Shown: positions 1-7,093, counted from the stretch's first letter. The stretch is DNA of 11,597 bases from Chlorobiota bacterium (GCA_013153655.1 JAADEB010000115.1:1-11597); one strand, 5' to 3'. Notes: generated by a model not told the origin, from the sequence alone. Translations and numbers: made by a program.

Positions 1-190
1 ATTCCGCGGCGGGAAGGCAAGCGGAGGACTGGGTGTGGGCAAGCGTTGGCGCCGAACAAGAGCAAGGCCGAGTACATATGAGCGGAGCACCCGGTCCGCG
101 GCCGAGCCGTCCAAGGAGGGCATGCCGGCCGGGAAATCGATGAGGGCAAGCATGACCGACTATGGACGGCCGGTGCGCGGACGCCCTCAA
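1..190. repeat. GC-rich non-coding element, copy A
   Basis: This strongly GC-rich block ends abruptly in an A/T-rich stretch at about 188. No convincing reading frame runs through it. Its core at 60-103 resembles 4432-4476: both share the 13-mer AGCGGAGCACCCG (81-93 here), two differing bases, then CCGCGGCC (96-103). Possible paired arms are GAGGGC (116-121) with GCCCTC (183-188), enclosing CCGGCC (125-130) with GGCCGG (168-173). The left edge may lie outside the window. Strand and function are unknown; it could be a structured RNA or a dispersed intergenic repeat. Confidence 0.55.
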
Positions 191-220
191 AAAAATAAAT
201 AACCATTTAGCGGTTTTACA

Positions 221-235
221 AACTTATAATAAGTT
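221..235. other. Short perfect dyad AACTTAT-A-ATAAGTT
   Basis: A perfect 7-bp inverted repeat around a single central base lies between GC-rich element A and the terminator of the next gene. It is AT-rich with no U-run logic for termination. It could be a protein-binding site or chance; no function is assigned. Confidence 0.3.
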
Positions 236-245
236 GCCGTATAAT

Positions 246-270
246 AAAAAAAGCGACCCCGAAGGATCGC
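246..270 (-). terminator. Rho-independent terminator of the T9SS cargo gene
   Basis: Read on the minus strand, GCGATCC and GGGTCGC pair (one U-G) around a UUCG tetraloop closed by C-G, followed by seven U residues (complement of A246-252). It lies 25 nt past the stop codon of the gene ending at 295. The plus strand also has a T-run after the hairpin (272-276), so it may work in both directions. Confidence 0.85.
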
Positions 271-294
271 CTTTTTCGAAAGGTTATGCTTTTG

Positions 295-1818
295 TTATTT
301 TTTGATGATACGGTAAACACCTTTCTTGCCGTCCATCCACACGTTCAGTAGGTAAATGCCGTTGCTCAGGCGGCTTATGTTCAGATGGTCGGTTTGCGGG
401 TTATCCAAACTTATCAATACTTGACCGGCCATGTTGGTGATTTGAACACGGTCGATGTTTCCTTTGGCGTTCCAGGAAATGGTGCCATTAGTGGGGTTGG
501 GGTAGAAGGTGAATTCATCGGCTGTGAGACTGTTGTTAGCACTCAGATTGGGTGCGTAGGCACAAACGCCAACTTCACCAAAGCTATTATTGCCGTATTC
601 CCATACTCTAACATAATAAGTTGTTCCGGCGGCAACATTATCGACAGTAACTTTGGACATGGTGCTTTCACCACCATCATCATCACATTGCACCAAAGTG
701 AGGTTATTGCAATCTCCCGTGTAAACGGCCATACCACTGTCGGTAAAATCACTACCGGATACACGTTTGGTTTCAAAAATAAGGGTATCAATGTCTTGTG
801 ACGCAGTAACGTAGAACCAGATGTCTCCACCTTGATAGTTAGCACATCCGGGGCTTTCGACGCCGGAATCCGTAGCATTATTATTATATGCGATAACGGG
901 ATCATTACAATCCGTTTCGACGGTCAATTCGATGGCGTCGGCACATTGATCATTGTCGGGAGGGCAGAAATATTGTACTGTTTCGCTGCTGGATACGGTG
1001 CTGTCGTCATCACTGGTAGCGGTAATGACAACTTCTGTGGTATTGGGATAAGGACCGAATGTTACCACAGTACTAGTATCGCTTACTTGTTGGGTGGCAC
1101 TTCCTTGGTCATCGGAAATGGTAATGGAGGAAGAACCTCCCATATCGGTGATTTTAACATCTACACTGAATTGATCGTTATCACAATCAGGATTAATGGT
1201 TACGGAAATTTCGGGAGGGGTATATCCGGCACTATATAGGGTAGGCGAGGAAAAACAAAAACCCCATCTCCAACCGTCAGAACTGGAAGTATTGTCATTA
1301 TAATATATACGATATTTGAATCCACTCAATTGAGTATCGGTAAAACCTGATATATCCAAAATAGCTTGATAGGAAACCGCTGTACCTGAACAATAATTAT
1401 CCGTAGGTGCTGAATCAGTATCTTCGTTGGGAAACACGTAAATATCTTCCCAGCTATTATTATCAGCATCCCAATATTGGATAGCTAATTTTTCACTAGA
1501 AGAAGCGTTATTGTAAACATACTCTCCTTCAATAAAAATATTTGTTTCTCCGGCATTAAAGGCAGATGTAAGATCAATTACGGGAGATTCGGCTGCTAGC
1601 TCGTCATGAGATCCGCTTCCGGTATCATCATCGTCAAAAGCGAAGTGATCATCCACAGTTGGATTAGCTTCAATGTCCATAGGATTACTTCCCGTATGAG
1701 CTATTGTGTCTAATGTCCAAGCCGTATTAGGCCAGTTTGCAGGCTCGTTAACAGCCTGAGCATTTCCCTGCCACCATATGGCAAGCGAGAAGACCAGTAA
1801 AAGAATAGTTCTTTTCAT
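295..1818 (-). CDS. Secreted protein with type IX secretion C-terminal sorting domain
   Basis: The 507-residue product has a Sec signal peptide (residues 1 to about 22: KR, then a hydrophobic stretch ending in an AQA-type cleavage site). Residues about 25-200 form a beta-rich region with an acidic DDDDTGSGS stretch (62-70) and aromatic WRWGFCFSSP (183-192). A linker or Ig-like stretch covers about 203-283. A Cys-rich module (284-424, starting CPPDNDQCADAIEL) resembles modules common in Flavobacteriia surface proteins. The final 70 residues (from FTFYPNPTNG at 436) are a type A T9SS sorting domain ending in basic IIKK; this family targets cargo across the outer membrane through the Por/Gld machinery. 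No catalytic motif is visible, so it may be an adhesin or binding protein. It is monocistronic, with its own promoter and terminator. The start gives a good signal peptide just below a consensus promoter. Confidence 0.85.
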   Translation of the reverse strand: MKRTILLLVFSLAIWWQGNAQAVNEPANWPNTAWTLDTIAHTGSNPMDIEANPTVDDHFAFDDDDTGSGSHDELAAESPVIDLTSAFNAGETNIFIEGEYVYNNASSSEKLAIQYWDADNNSWEDIYVFPNEDTDSAPTDNYCSGTAVSYQAILDISGFTDTQLSGFKYRIYYNDNTSSSDGWRWGFCFSSPTLYSAGYTPPEISVTINPDCDNDQFSVDVKITDMGGSSSITISDDQGSATQQVSDTSTVVTFGPYPNTTEVVITATSDDDSTVSSSETVQYFCPPDNDQCADAIELTVETDCNDPVIAYNNNATDSGVESPGCANYQGGDIWFYVTASQDIDTLIFETKRVSGSDFTDSGMAVYTGDCNNLTLVQCDDDGGESTMSKVTVDNVAAGTTYYVRVWEYGNNSFGEVGVCAYAPNLSANNSLTADEFTFYPNPTNGTISWNAKGNIDRVQITNMAGQVLISLDNPQTDHLNISRLSNGIYLLNVWMDGKKGVYRIIKK

Positions 1819-1850
1819 AATACAAAGGTTTTATTGGTTTATTTAATCAA

Positions 1851-1883
1851 CAAAATTAAAAGATTTTTTTTAAATACCAAAAA
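1851..1883 (-). promoter_or_regulatory. Bacteroidetes-type promoter of the T9SS cargo gene
   Basis: On the minus strand, TTTTTG (complement of 1878-1883) is followed after 19 nt by TAATTTTG (complement of 1851-1858). This exactly matches the TTTG...TAnnTTTG consensus of the Bacteroidetes primary sigma factor. The ATG is about 33 nt downstream of the -7 box. No Shine-Dalgarno sequence is seen. Confidence 0.7.
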
Positions 1884-2157
1884 CCTTGTCAATGTACATG
1901 AAAATAATATTGATACAAAAATTGCCATTCTGTTTAAAAAATGATAATTTTTGCTTCTGATCATGCTTTGAAATTATTATAATGCTTGTAAATCCAGGTT
2001 TTGAATAAAAATTTTACAAATTCATTTTTCATAATATTATCCTTAAAACCTTTCCAATGAATGTTTTTGCCGTAACTTGAATCCCCCCTTTTTATGACAT
2101 TTTCCCGTTTCGTAATGGGAAAAGCTTATTAAATTCATGGCCGAAAAAATCATTGTT

Positions 2158-3351
2158 ATGAACCTACACGAATATCAAGGCAAAGAAATATTGAGCCGCG
2201 CCGGTGTGCGCGTTCAACGCGGTTATGTGGCCACCACGCCCGAAGAAGCCGTGGAAATGGCCAAAAAACTGGCCGAAGAAACCGGAACTAAGTATTTTGT
2301 GATCAAAGCCCAAGTGCATGCCGGAGGCCGCGGAAAGGCCGGCGGCGTGAAATTGGCCAAAAACCTTGACGAAGTCTATGAAAAAGCCAAGGAAATCCTG
2401 GGTATGCGCCTCGTTACGCCCCAAACAGGCAAGGACGGCAAAATCGTTCACCAAGTGCTGGTAGCCGAGGACGTGTACTATCCCGGATCTTCGGAACCCG
2501 AAGAATACTATATGAGCGTGATGCTCAACCGCGAAAAGGAACGCAATATGATCATGTACTCGCCCGAAGGCGGTATGAACATCGAGGAAGTGGCCGAAAA
2601 AACACCCGAAAAAATCTTTGTGGAATATATCGACCCGGCCCACGGATTGCAGGATTTCCAAGCCCGCCGCGTGGCTTTCAACCTGGGATTGAAAGGCCAA
2701 GCCTTCAAGGAAATGGTCAAATTCGTAAAAGCGCTTTACAAGGCTTATACCGACAATGATGCTTCGCTCTTCGAAATCAACCCCGTCCTGAAAACGTCCG
2801 ACGACAAAATCCTGGCGGTGGACAGCAAGGTGGTTATCGACAACAATGCCCTGTTCCGCCATCCGGACATTGCCGCCATGCGCGACGTGCGTGAAGAAAA
2901 TCCCATCGAAGTGGAAGCCAAAGCCGCCGACCTCAATTATGTGGCGCTGGACGGCAATGTGGGTTGTATGGTCAACGGTGCCGGCCTGGCCATGGCCACC
3001 ATGGACCTGATCAAGCAATCCGGCGGCGATCCGGCCAACTTTCTGGACGTGGGCGGAACGGCCGATGCCGAGCGCGTGGAAAAAGGTTTCCGTATCATCC
3101 TGCGCGATCCCAAGGTGAAAGCCATCCTGGTGAACATCTTTGGCGGTATCGTTCGCGCCGACCGCGTGGCCCAAGGCGTGGTGGATGCCTACAACAACAT
3201 GAAAGGCGAAATCAACGTGCCCATCATCGTGCGCCTGCAAGGTACCAACGCCGACAAAGCCAAGGAACTGATTGAAAAAAGCGGCATTCCCGTCCATTTT
3301 GTCACCGAATTCCAGGAAGCCGCCGACAAGGTGCAGGAATTGGTATCGTAA
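2158..3351 (+). CDS. sucC: Succinyl-CoA synthetase (ADP-forming) beta subunit
   Basis: SucC pairs with SucD to interconvert succinyl-CoA plus ADP/Pi and succinate plus ATP in the TCA cycle in the cytoplasm. From the 2158 start the product is 397 residues, normal for the family, and opens with the signature MNLHEYQGKEIL. Residues 2 to about 235 are the ATP-grasp part, including KAQVHAGGRGKAGG (50-63). Asn208 in EINP and Asp222 have the same 14-residue spacing as the Mg-binding Asn199/Asp213 of the E. coli enzyme. Residues about 260-397 are the CoA-ligase domain, with GNVGCMVNGAG (266-276) and NIFGGIVRADR (326-336). An in-frame ATG at 2137 would add MAEKIIV, but 2158 matches the conserved family start. 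sucD is not adjacent; a strong terminator follows. No perfect TAnnTTTG box is visible upstream. Confidence 0.96.
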   Translation: MNLHEYQGKEILSRAGVRVQRGYVATTPEEAVEMAKKLAEETGTKYFVIKAQVHAGGRGKAGGVKLAKNLDEVYEKAKEILGMRLVTPQTGKDGKIVHQVLVAEDVYYPGSSEPEEYYMSVMLNREKERNMIMYSPEGGMNIEEVAEKTPEKIFVEYIDPAHGLQDFQARRVAFNLGLKGQAFKEMVKFVKALYKAYTDNDASLFEINPVLKTSDDKILAVDSKVVIDNNALFRHPDIAAMRDVREENPIEVEAKAADLNYVALDGNVGCMVNGAGLAMATMDLIKQSGGDPANFLDVGGTADAERVEKGFRIILRDPKVKAILVNIFGGIVRADRVAQGVVDAYNNMKGEINVPIIVRLQGTNADKAKELIEKSGIPVHFVTEFQEAADKVQELVS

Positions 3352-3374
3352 TTAATATTAATGTATACTTTCTC

Positions 3375-3409
3375 AAAAAGCCTTCTGCTACGGCGGAGGG
3401 CTTTTTTTT
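3375..3409 (+). terminator. Rho-independent terminator after sucC
   Basis: A 14-bp stem (3375-3388 with 3393-3406, two G-U pairs) closes a TACG loop and runs into a T-tract to 3409. It begins 24 nt after the sucC stop, so sucC is transcribed separately from anything downstream. Confidence 0.9.
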
Positions 3410-3412
3410 ACT

Positions 3413-3486
3413 GTTAAACCGTTGAATCGTGGAATTGTTGAACCGGTTATTTCTGTTGAATAGTTGAAAAGTTGAAGAGTTGAATA
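3413..3486. repeat. Degenerate 8-nt-period tandem repeats (GTTnAAyC and GTTGAAnA)
   Basis: Consecutive octamers at 3413-3444 read GTTAAACC, GTTGAATC, GTGGAATT, GTTGAACC. After a 10-nt gap, 3455-3486 reads GTTGAATA, GTTGAAAA, GTTGAAGA, GTTGAATA. The 8-nt phase is kept with no indels inside each array while individual bases vary. No ORF uses them, since the period is not a multiple of three. They resemble minisatellites. Similar octamers recur at 3640-3679, 3710-3749 and 3829-3868. Confidence 0.75.
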
Positions 3487-3522
3487 GATTGGTGGATTTC
3501 TGTTAAACCGTGAATACTAGCT

Positions 3523-3550
3523 GTTGGCCATTAGCCGTTAGCTTTTAGCC
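3523..3550. repeat. 7-nt-period tandem repeat, TTAGCC family
   Basis: Four consecutive heptamers read GTTGGCC, ATTAGCC, GTTAGCT, TTTAGCC. The unit and period differ from the flanking octamer arrays, making this a separate repeat family in the same spacer. Confidence 0.6.
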
Positions 3551-3577
3551 TTTTCATAGTTTATCCTTAACCTTAGC

Positions 3578-3684
3578 TAAATCAAATAGTTACATCTGTA
3601 ATTCCGAAGGAGTTTACGACTGAGGAATCTCCTGTTTCTGTCAAACCGTTCAATCGTGGAATCGTTAAATCGCCGTGTCCGTCT
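3578..3684. repeat. 107-nt direct repeat, copy 1
   Basis: It matches 3767-3873 at all but about five of 107 positions, without indels. It starts TAAATCAAAT, contains the small dyad ATTCC (3601-3605) with GGAAT (3624-3628), continues into GTTnAAyC octamers (3640-3671) and ends GCCGTGTCCGTCT. The high identity against degenerate surroundings indicates recent duplication or gene conversion. No coding potential is seen. Confidence 0.85.
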
Positions 3685-3709
3685 CTGGCGGGAGGAATCT
3701 CCTATTTCT

Positions 3710-3749
3710 GTTAAACCGTTGAATCGTGCAACCGTGCAATCGATAAACC
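3710..3749. repeat. Octamer array between the two 107-nt repeats
   Basis: Five consecutive octamers read GTTAAACC, GTTGAATC, GTGCAACC, GTGCAATC, GATAAACC. It is preceded by GAGGAATCTCC (3692-3702), so it looks like a partial, diverged copy of the repeat unit on either side. Confidence 0.6.
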
Positions 3750-3766
3750 GACACCTTAATTTTAAT

Positions 3767-3873
3767 TAAATCAAATGGTTACATCTGTCATTCCGAAGGA
3801 GTTTACGACTGAGGAATCTCGTATTTCTGTTAAACCGTTCAATCGTGGAATCGTTAAATCGCCGTGTCCGTCT
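3767..3873. repeat. 107-nt direct repeat, copy 2
   Basis: Second copy of 3578-3684. Its dyad ATTCC/GGAAT is at 3790-3794 and 3813-3817, and its octamers run from 3829. It runs on into CAGGCGG, giving an imperfect small hairpin CCGTC-TCA-GGCGG (3868-3880) like the perfect one at 3955-3967. Confidence 0.85.
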
Positions 3874-3922
3874 CAGGCGGATGCAATCGTTAAATCGACT
3901 TGATCGATGACGGATGACCGGT

Positions 3923-3979
3923 GAGGTCATTGCGAACGATACGAAGTGCAGCGTCCGCCTCAGGCGGAAAGCAATCTCC
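3923..3979. repeat. Palindromic dispersed-type repeat with inserted hairpin
   Basis: The ends are GAGGTCATTGC (3923-3933) and GCAATCTCC (3971-3979), pairing through ATTGC/GCAAT. A perfect hairpin CCGCC-TCA-GGCGG (3955-3967) sits inside. The outer design matches the ATTCC/GGAAT dyad inside the 107-nt repeats, including the shared AATCTC tail, but with C-G swapped for G-C in the paired position. Elements with such ends are, from memory, frequent between genes in several bacterial phyla. Confidence 0.6.
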
Positions 3980-4023
3980 TTCTATGGAACACGGTTTATT
4001 CTATGAACATTAAAAAATGAAAA

Positions 4024-4053
4024 CCCAAATCCTAAGTCCCAAATCCCAAATCC
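4024..4053. repeat. 7-nt-period tandem repeat, CCCAAAT family
   Basis: Heptamers CCCAAAT, CCTAAGT, CCCAAAT, CCCAAAT, then CC. Unit composition differs from the TTAGCC and octamer families. It is non-coding and has no associated gene. Confidence 0.65.
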
Positions 4054-4090
4054 GGGAAGGAGGAGAAAGGACGGATGACCGGTGCATTTT

Positions 4091-4304
4091 CGGGACACGG
4101 GACACGGTAAACGGGGAACGTGGTTTTTTGGACGCAGGTGGCGCAGATGACACGGATTATACCGGTGTTTCGGATTTTTTATTTGTCGATTTTGTAGAGA
4201 CGCCGTGTACGGCGTCTTTACATTCCGGTAACCGTTTCAGATTGAACGTTATTCGTTCCACGTTTCCCGTTTCCCGTTCTACATTCCATGTTTTCCGTTT
4301 CCCG
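4091..4304. repeat. Inverted pair of heptamer arrays (CGGGACA / CGTTTCC)
   Basis: The left array (4091-4118) reads CGGGACA, CGGGACA, CGGTAAA, CGGGGAA. The right array (4247-4304) has eight heptamers, among them CGTTCCA, CGTTTCC, CGTTTCC, CGTTCTA and CGTTTCC. The right array is the reverse complement type of the left. Positions 4104-4123 pair with 4258-4277 at about 18 of 20 positions, so the region can fold into a long hairpin around 4124-4257. A second palindrome lies in that loop at 4194-4221. Confidence 0.6.
4194..4221. repeat. 28-nt palindrome with GACGCCGT arms
   Basis: A 13-bp stem (4194-4206 with 4209-4221, one G-T pair) closes a 2-nt GT centre; the inner 9 bp are perfect. No T-run follows and no gene ends nearby, so a terminator is unlikely. 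It resembles REP-like intergenic palindromes. Confidence 0.65.
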
Positions 4305-4317
4305 CCGCCGTTGGCCT

Positions 4318-4515
4318 GCGCGTTGGCTTTGCGCGAGGGGGCGTAGCGGCAGGGCGCGAAGGGGATGCCGAAGGTTCGGCGCGGCGGCGGAGGCGACCAA
4401 CGGAAGCCACCGTACGCCGCACGCCGACCGAGAGCAGACCCGAGCGAACTATTAGCGGAGCACCCGACCCGCGGCCTTGCGGGCAGGCATGAGGAAGGGA
4501 CGCGCCCTCCCTATT
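4318..4515. repeat. GC-rich non-coding element, copy B
   Basis: A sharply GC-rich block between AT-richer flanks, related to 1-190. Shared features are the 13-mer AGCGGAGCACCCG (4454-4466), CCGCGGCC (4469-4476), a preceding GCCGAnC...GAGCA segment and a right end containing GGACG...CCCTC. AGGGCGCG (4351-4358) is perfectly complementary to CGCGCCCT (4501-4508), closing about 140 nt. Inside lie hairpins GCCGAA/TTCGGC (4367-4372, 4375-4380) and CCCGC/GCGGG (4468-4472, 4479-4483). It ends about 130 nt upstream of the pheT start, beyond the pheT promoter. A structured RNA or mobile repeat are both possible; the family is not recognised. Confidence 0.55.
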
Positions 4516-4594
4516 ATTTTCATAACGAAAGACGAACCGGAAACCGGGAAATCATACTTCATTAAATATTAAGCGGGGATAAAGACGGGTTCAT

Positions 4595-4626
4595 GTTGTA
4601 AAACACGGGTTAAAATAATACCTTTG
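4595..4626 (+). promoter_or_regulatory. Bacteroidetes-type promoter of pheT
   Basis: GTTG (4595-4598), then 20 nt, then TACCTTTG (4619-4626), an exact TAnnTTTG match. The pheT ATG lies 23 nt further on, giving a short leader without a recognisable Shine-Dalgarno sequence. Confidence 0.7.
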
Positions 4627-4649
4627 TATGCTCGAAAATAATTGCCTTT

Positions 4650-7076
4650 ATGAAGATTTCATATAACTGGTTGAAGAGTTTTTTGCCGCTTGAAAAAACC
4701 GCCGAAGAAGTGGCGGCCGTTCTTACGGATATCGGCCTGGAAGTGGAAAAAACCGAAGAATATGTGCCGGCGGCCGGAAATTTGGACGGCGTTGTGGTGG
4801 GCAAAGTGCTCAAAGTGTGGAAACATCCCAATGCGGATAAATTGTCGGTAACGGAAGTGGATTTGGGCGACGGAAAACCCGTGCAAATCGTCTGCGGGGC
4901 TCCCAATGTGGCCGAAGGACAAACCGTGCCGGTGGCCACCATAGGAACGGAATTGGTTACCGTGACGGGTGAAAAATTTAAAATCAAAAAAGGAAAAATC
5001 CGCGGCGAAGTAAGCTACGGTATGATTTGTGCCGAGGACGAACTGGGTTTGGGAAACAACCACGACGGCATTATGGTGTTGGACGATAACATTCCGGCCG
5101 GAACGCCTTTCAAACAAGTGTTGAAAGGAGCGGATTGGGTTTTTGAAATCGGACTGACACCCAACCGTGCCGACGCCATGAGCCACTACGGGGTGGCGCG
5201 CGACCTGAAAGCCAAACTGCATGTGGAAGGCGAAAAGGTGAAATTCATGCAACGCAGCGTGTCGAAATTTATCACCGAAAACCGTATCAAACCCGTAAGC
5301 ATCGATATTGAGGAAGGCGATAAATGTCCGCACTATGTGGGTTTGGTGATTCAGAACGTGAAGGTGGAACCTTCGCCGGAATGGTTGCAACAACGTTTGC
5401 GTGCCGTGGGAATCAATCCCAAAAACAATATTGTGGATGTGACCAATTTCGTCATGTTGGATATAGGCCAACCCATGCACGCCTTCGATTTGCAGGAAAT
5501 CAAAGGCAACAAAATCATTGTGCGAAACGCACGAAAGGGAGAAAAAATTTTGGCTTTGGACGGTGAGGAGTATAGCCTGACACCCGAGGACCTGGTGATT
5601 GCCAACGAATCCGAAGCCATGGCCATTGCCGGCGTGATAGGCGGACAAAAATCGGCCATTGACCCGGACACCACGGATATTTTCCTTGAAAGCGCCTATT
5701 TCGATCCCGTTACGGTGCGGCGTACGGCCAAGCGTTTGGGTATCCAAACCGATTCGTCGTTTCGTTTCGAACGCGGAGTGGACCCGGAAATCACCACCTT
5801 TGCCATCAAGTGGGCGGCCATCCTTATCAAGGAAATGCTTCCGGATGCCATGATCACGGCCATCACCGAAGAAGAAGCCAAAGAACTGAAACCGGTTCAA
5901 ATAGGATTGAGTTACGAATATATCAACCGCATCATCGGAGAGGAATTGCATCCCAACAAAATCAAGGAAATCCTGACCCAATTGGATTTTCGTATTCTTC
6001 ACGATAGCAAGGAAAGCTTGCATGTGGAGGCGCCGCTCTACCGGGTGGATGTGACCCGTCCGGCGGATGTGGTGGAAGAAATATTGCGGATTTACGGATA
6101 CAACAAGGTGCCCATACCCGACAAAATCCGTTATTCCGTGGCATTTGAGGGCGATATGACCTTCGAAAAACTGGAAAACGAAATTTCGTCTCTTTTGGTG
6201 CACAACGGATACACCGAAACCATGTCGCCGTCCATGTATGCCAAGGAAGCCGGTGCGCATTCCGGTTTGACACGGGAGGAAGAATACGTGCAAATCCTGA
6301 ATCCCATCAGCCGCGAATACGAAGTGATGCGACAAAACTTGTTGATTTCCATGTTGCAAAACACGGCTTTCAACCGCAACCGTCATCATAGGGACTTGGC
6401 CTTGTTCGAATGGGGCAAAGCTTACTTTAAGCGCCAAGGAAAATATACGGAAAACAACCGCTTGGCCATGTTGCTTACGGGTCGTTTCCTTCCCGAAAAT
6501 TGGCATACCCAAACCGGCGCTTCGGATTTTTATCACCTCAAAGGCATGGTGGAAATGATATTGGAACGCTTGGGTTTGGAAGTCGAAGAAAAACCTTCGG
6601 ATCATCCCGACCTGAACGATGCGGTGGAAATGCGTGTGGGCGGTAAAGCCTTGGTTACGGCCGGAAGCGTTAAACCTTCGTTGCTGAAAGCCTTTGACAT
6701 CAAAGCACCCGTGTATTTTGCCGAATGGGATGCGGATATGTTAATGAACCTGATGAAGGAAAGCAAGAAAATGAAATTTAAGGACTTGCCTAAATTTCCT
6801 TCGGTACGCCGCGATTTGGCTTTGGTGGTGGACAAAGGTGTTCGCTATGCCGATTTGTACGATATTATTCGCAAAACGGACAAAAAGCTTCTTCGTCAAG
6901 TGAATCTGTTTGATGTGTACGAAGGGGACAAAATTCCGGAAGGAACCAAGTCATATGCCGTGTCGCTGGTATTTCGTTCCGATGATAAGACATTGAACGA
7001 TAAACAAGTGGATAAACTGACGGAAAAAATCTTGAAGCAATTGCAACAAAAAGCGGGCGCGGTCTTGCGTCAATAA
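4650..7076 (+). CDS. pheT: Phenylalanine--tRNA ligase beta subunit
   Basis: PheT forms the (alpha-beta)2 cytoplasmic enzyme with PheS that charges tRNA-Phe; the beta subunit binds tRNA and edits mischarged Tyr-tRNA. The 808-residue product is full length for bacterial PheT and opens with the family start MKISYNWLKSFLPL. In order: a tRNA-binding OB domain at about 43-153 (GKVLKVWKHPNADKLSV and GMICAEDELGL); a B3/B4 editing domain at about 226-376 (NIVDVTNFVM, GQPMHAFD, SSFRFERGVDP); a B5 domain at about 412-484 ending VVEEILRIYGY; a core catalytic-like domain; and a C-terminal anticodon-binding FDX-ACB domain at 713-808. No truncation is visible. pheS is not in the window. It has its own promoter. 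No terminator is evident before the tRNA gene 30 nt downstream, so read-through is possible. Confidence 0.97.
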   Translation: MKISYNWLKSFLPLEKTAEEVAAVLTDIGLEVEKTEEYVPAAGNLDGVVVGKVLKVWKHPNADKLSVTEVDLGDGKPVQIVCGAPNVAEGQTVPVATIGTELVTVTGEKFKIKKGKIRGEVSYGMICAEDELGLGNNHDGIMVLDDNIPAGTPFKQVLKGADWVFEIGLTPNRADAMSHYGVARDLKAKLHVEGEKVKFMQRSVSKFITENRIKPVSIDIEEGDKCPHYVGLVIQNVKVEPSPEWLQQRLRAVGINPKNNIVDVTNFVMLDIGQPMHAFDLQEIKGNKIIVRNARKGEKILALDGEEYSLTPEDLVIANESEAMAIAGVIGGQKSAIDPDTTDIFLESAYFDPVTVRRTAKRLGIQTDSSFRFERGVDPEITTFAIKWAAILIKEMLPDAMITAITEEEAKELKPVQIGLSYEYINRIIGEELHPNKIKEILTQLDFRILHDSKESLHVEAPLYRVDVTRPADVVEEILRIYGYNKVPIPDKIRYSVAFEGDMTFEKLENEISSLLVHNGYTETMSPSMYAKEAGAHSGLTREEEYVQILNPISREYEVMRQNLLISMLQNTAFNRNRHHRDLALFEWGKAYFKRQGKYTENNRLAMLLTGRFLPENWHTQTGASDFYHLKGMVEMILERLGLEVEEKPSDHPDLNDAVEMRVGGKALVTAGSVKPSLLKAFDIKAPVYFAEWDADMLMNLMKESKKMKFKDLPKFPSVRRDLALVVDKGVRYADLYDIIRKTDKKLLRQVNLFDVYEGDKIPEGTKSYAVSLVFRSDDKTLNDKQVDKLTEKILKQLQQKAGAVLRQ

Positions 7077-7093
7077 AAAATTTTGTATATTTG
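7065..7093 (+). promoter_or_regulatory. Promoter of tRNA-His, overlapping the end of pheT
   Basis: TTG (7065-7067) lies inside the last codons of pheT, 18 nt before TATATTTG (7086-7093), an exact TAnnTTTG match. The tRNA begins 14 nt after the box, consistent with a very short 5' leader. The tRNA therefore need not depend on pheT read-through. Confidence 0.65.

Noticed and set aside
2137..2160. Upstream ATG at 2137 as the sucC start
   Set aside because: It would add MAEKIIV before the conserved family start MNLHEYQGKEIL; neither start has a clear ribosome-binding site, so family conservation decides.
2164..3297. Minus-strand open frame of 377 codons opposite sucC
   Set aside because: Antisense shadow of sucC with His/Phe-rich, domain-free translation.
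3578..3873. Possible CRISPR-like or attachment-site arrangement of the 107-nt repeats
   Set aside because: Only two long copies, with a spacer that is itself degenerate repeat, and no cas, integrase or transposase gene nearby.
4017..4346. Open frame of 109 codons on the plus strand in the repeat spacer
   Set aside because: It runs straight through heptamer arrays, a palindrome and the start of the GC-rich element; the translation has no recognisable domain, promoter or family-like composition.
4365..4565. Open frame of 66 codons across GC-rich element B
   Set aside because: Stops are rare simply because of high GC; the Arg/Pro-rich translation is typical of non-coding GC-rich DNA, and copy A has no matching frame.
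4659..6605. Long minus-strand open frame of 648 codons opposite pheT
   Set aside because: It is a shadow of the pheT codon pattern; His/Phe-rich translation without domains, while the plus strand is unmistakably PheT.
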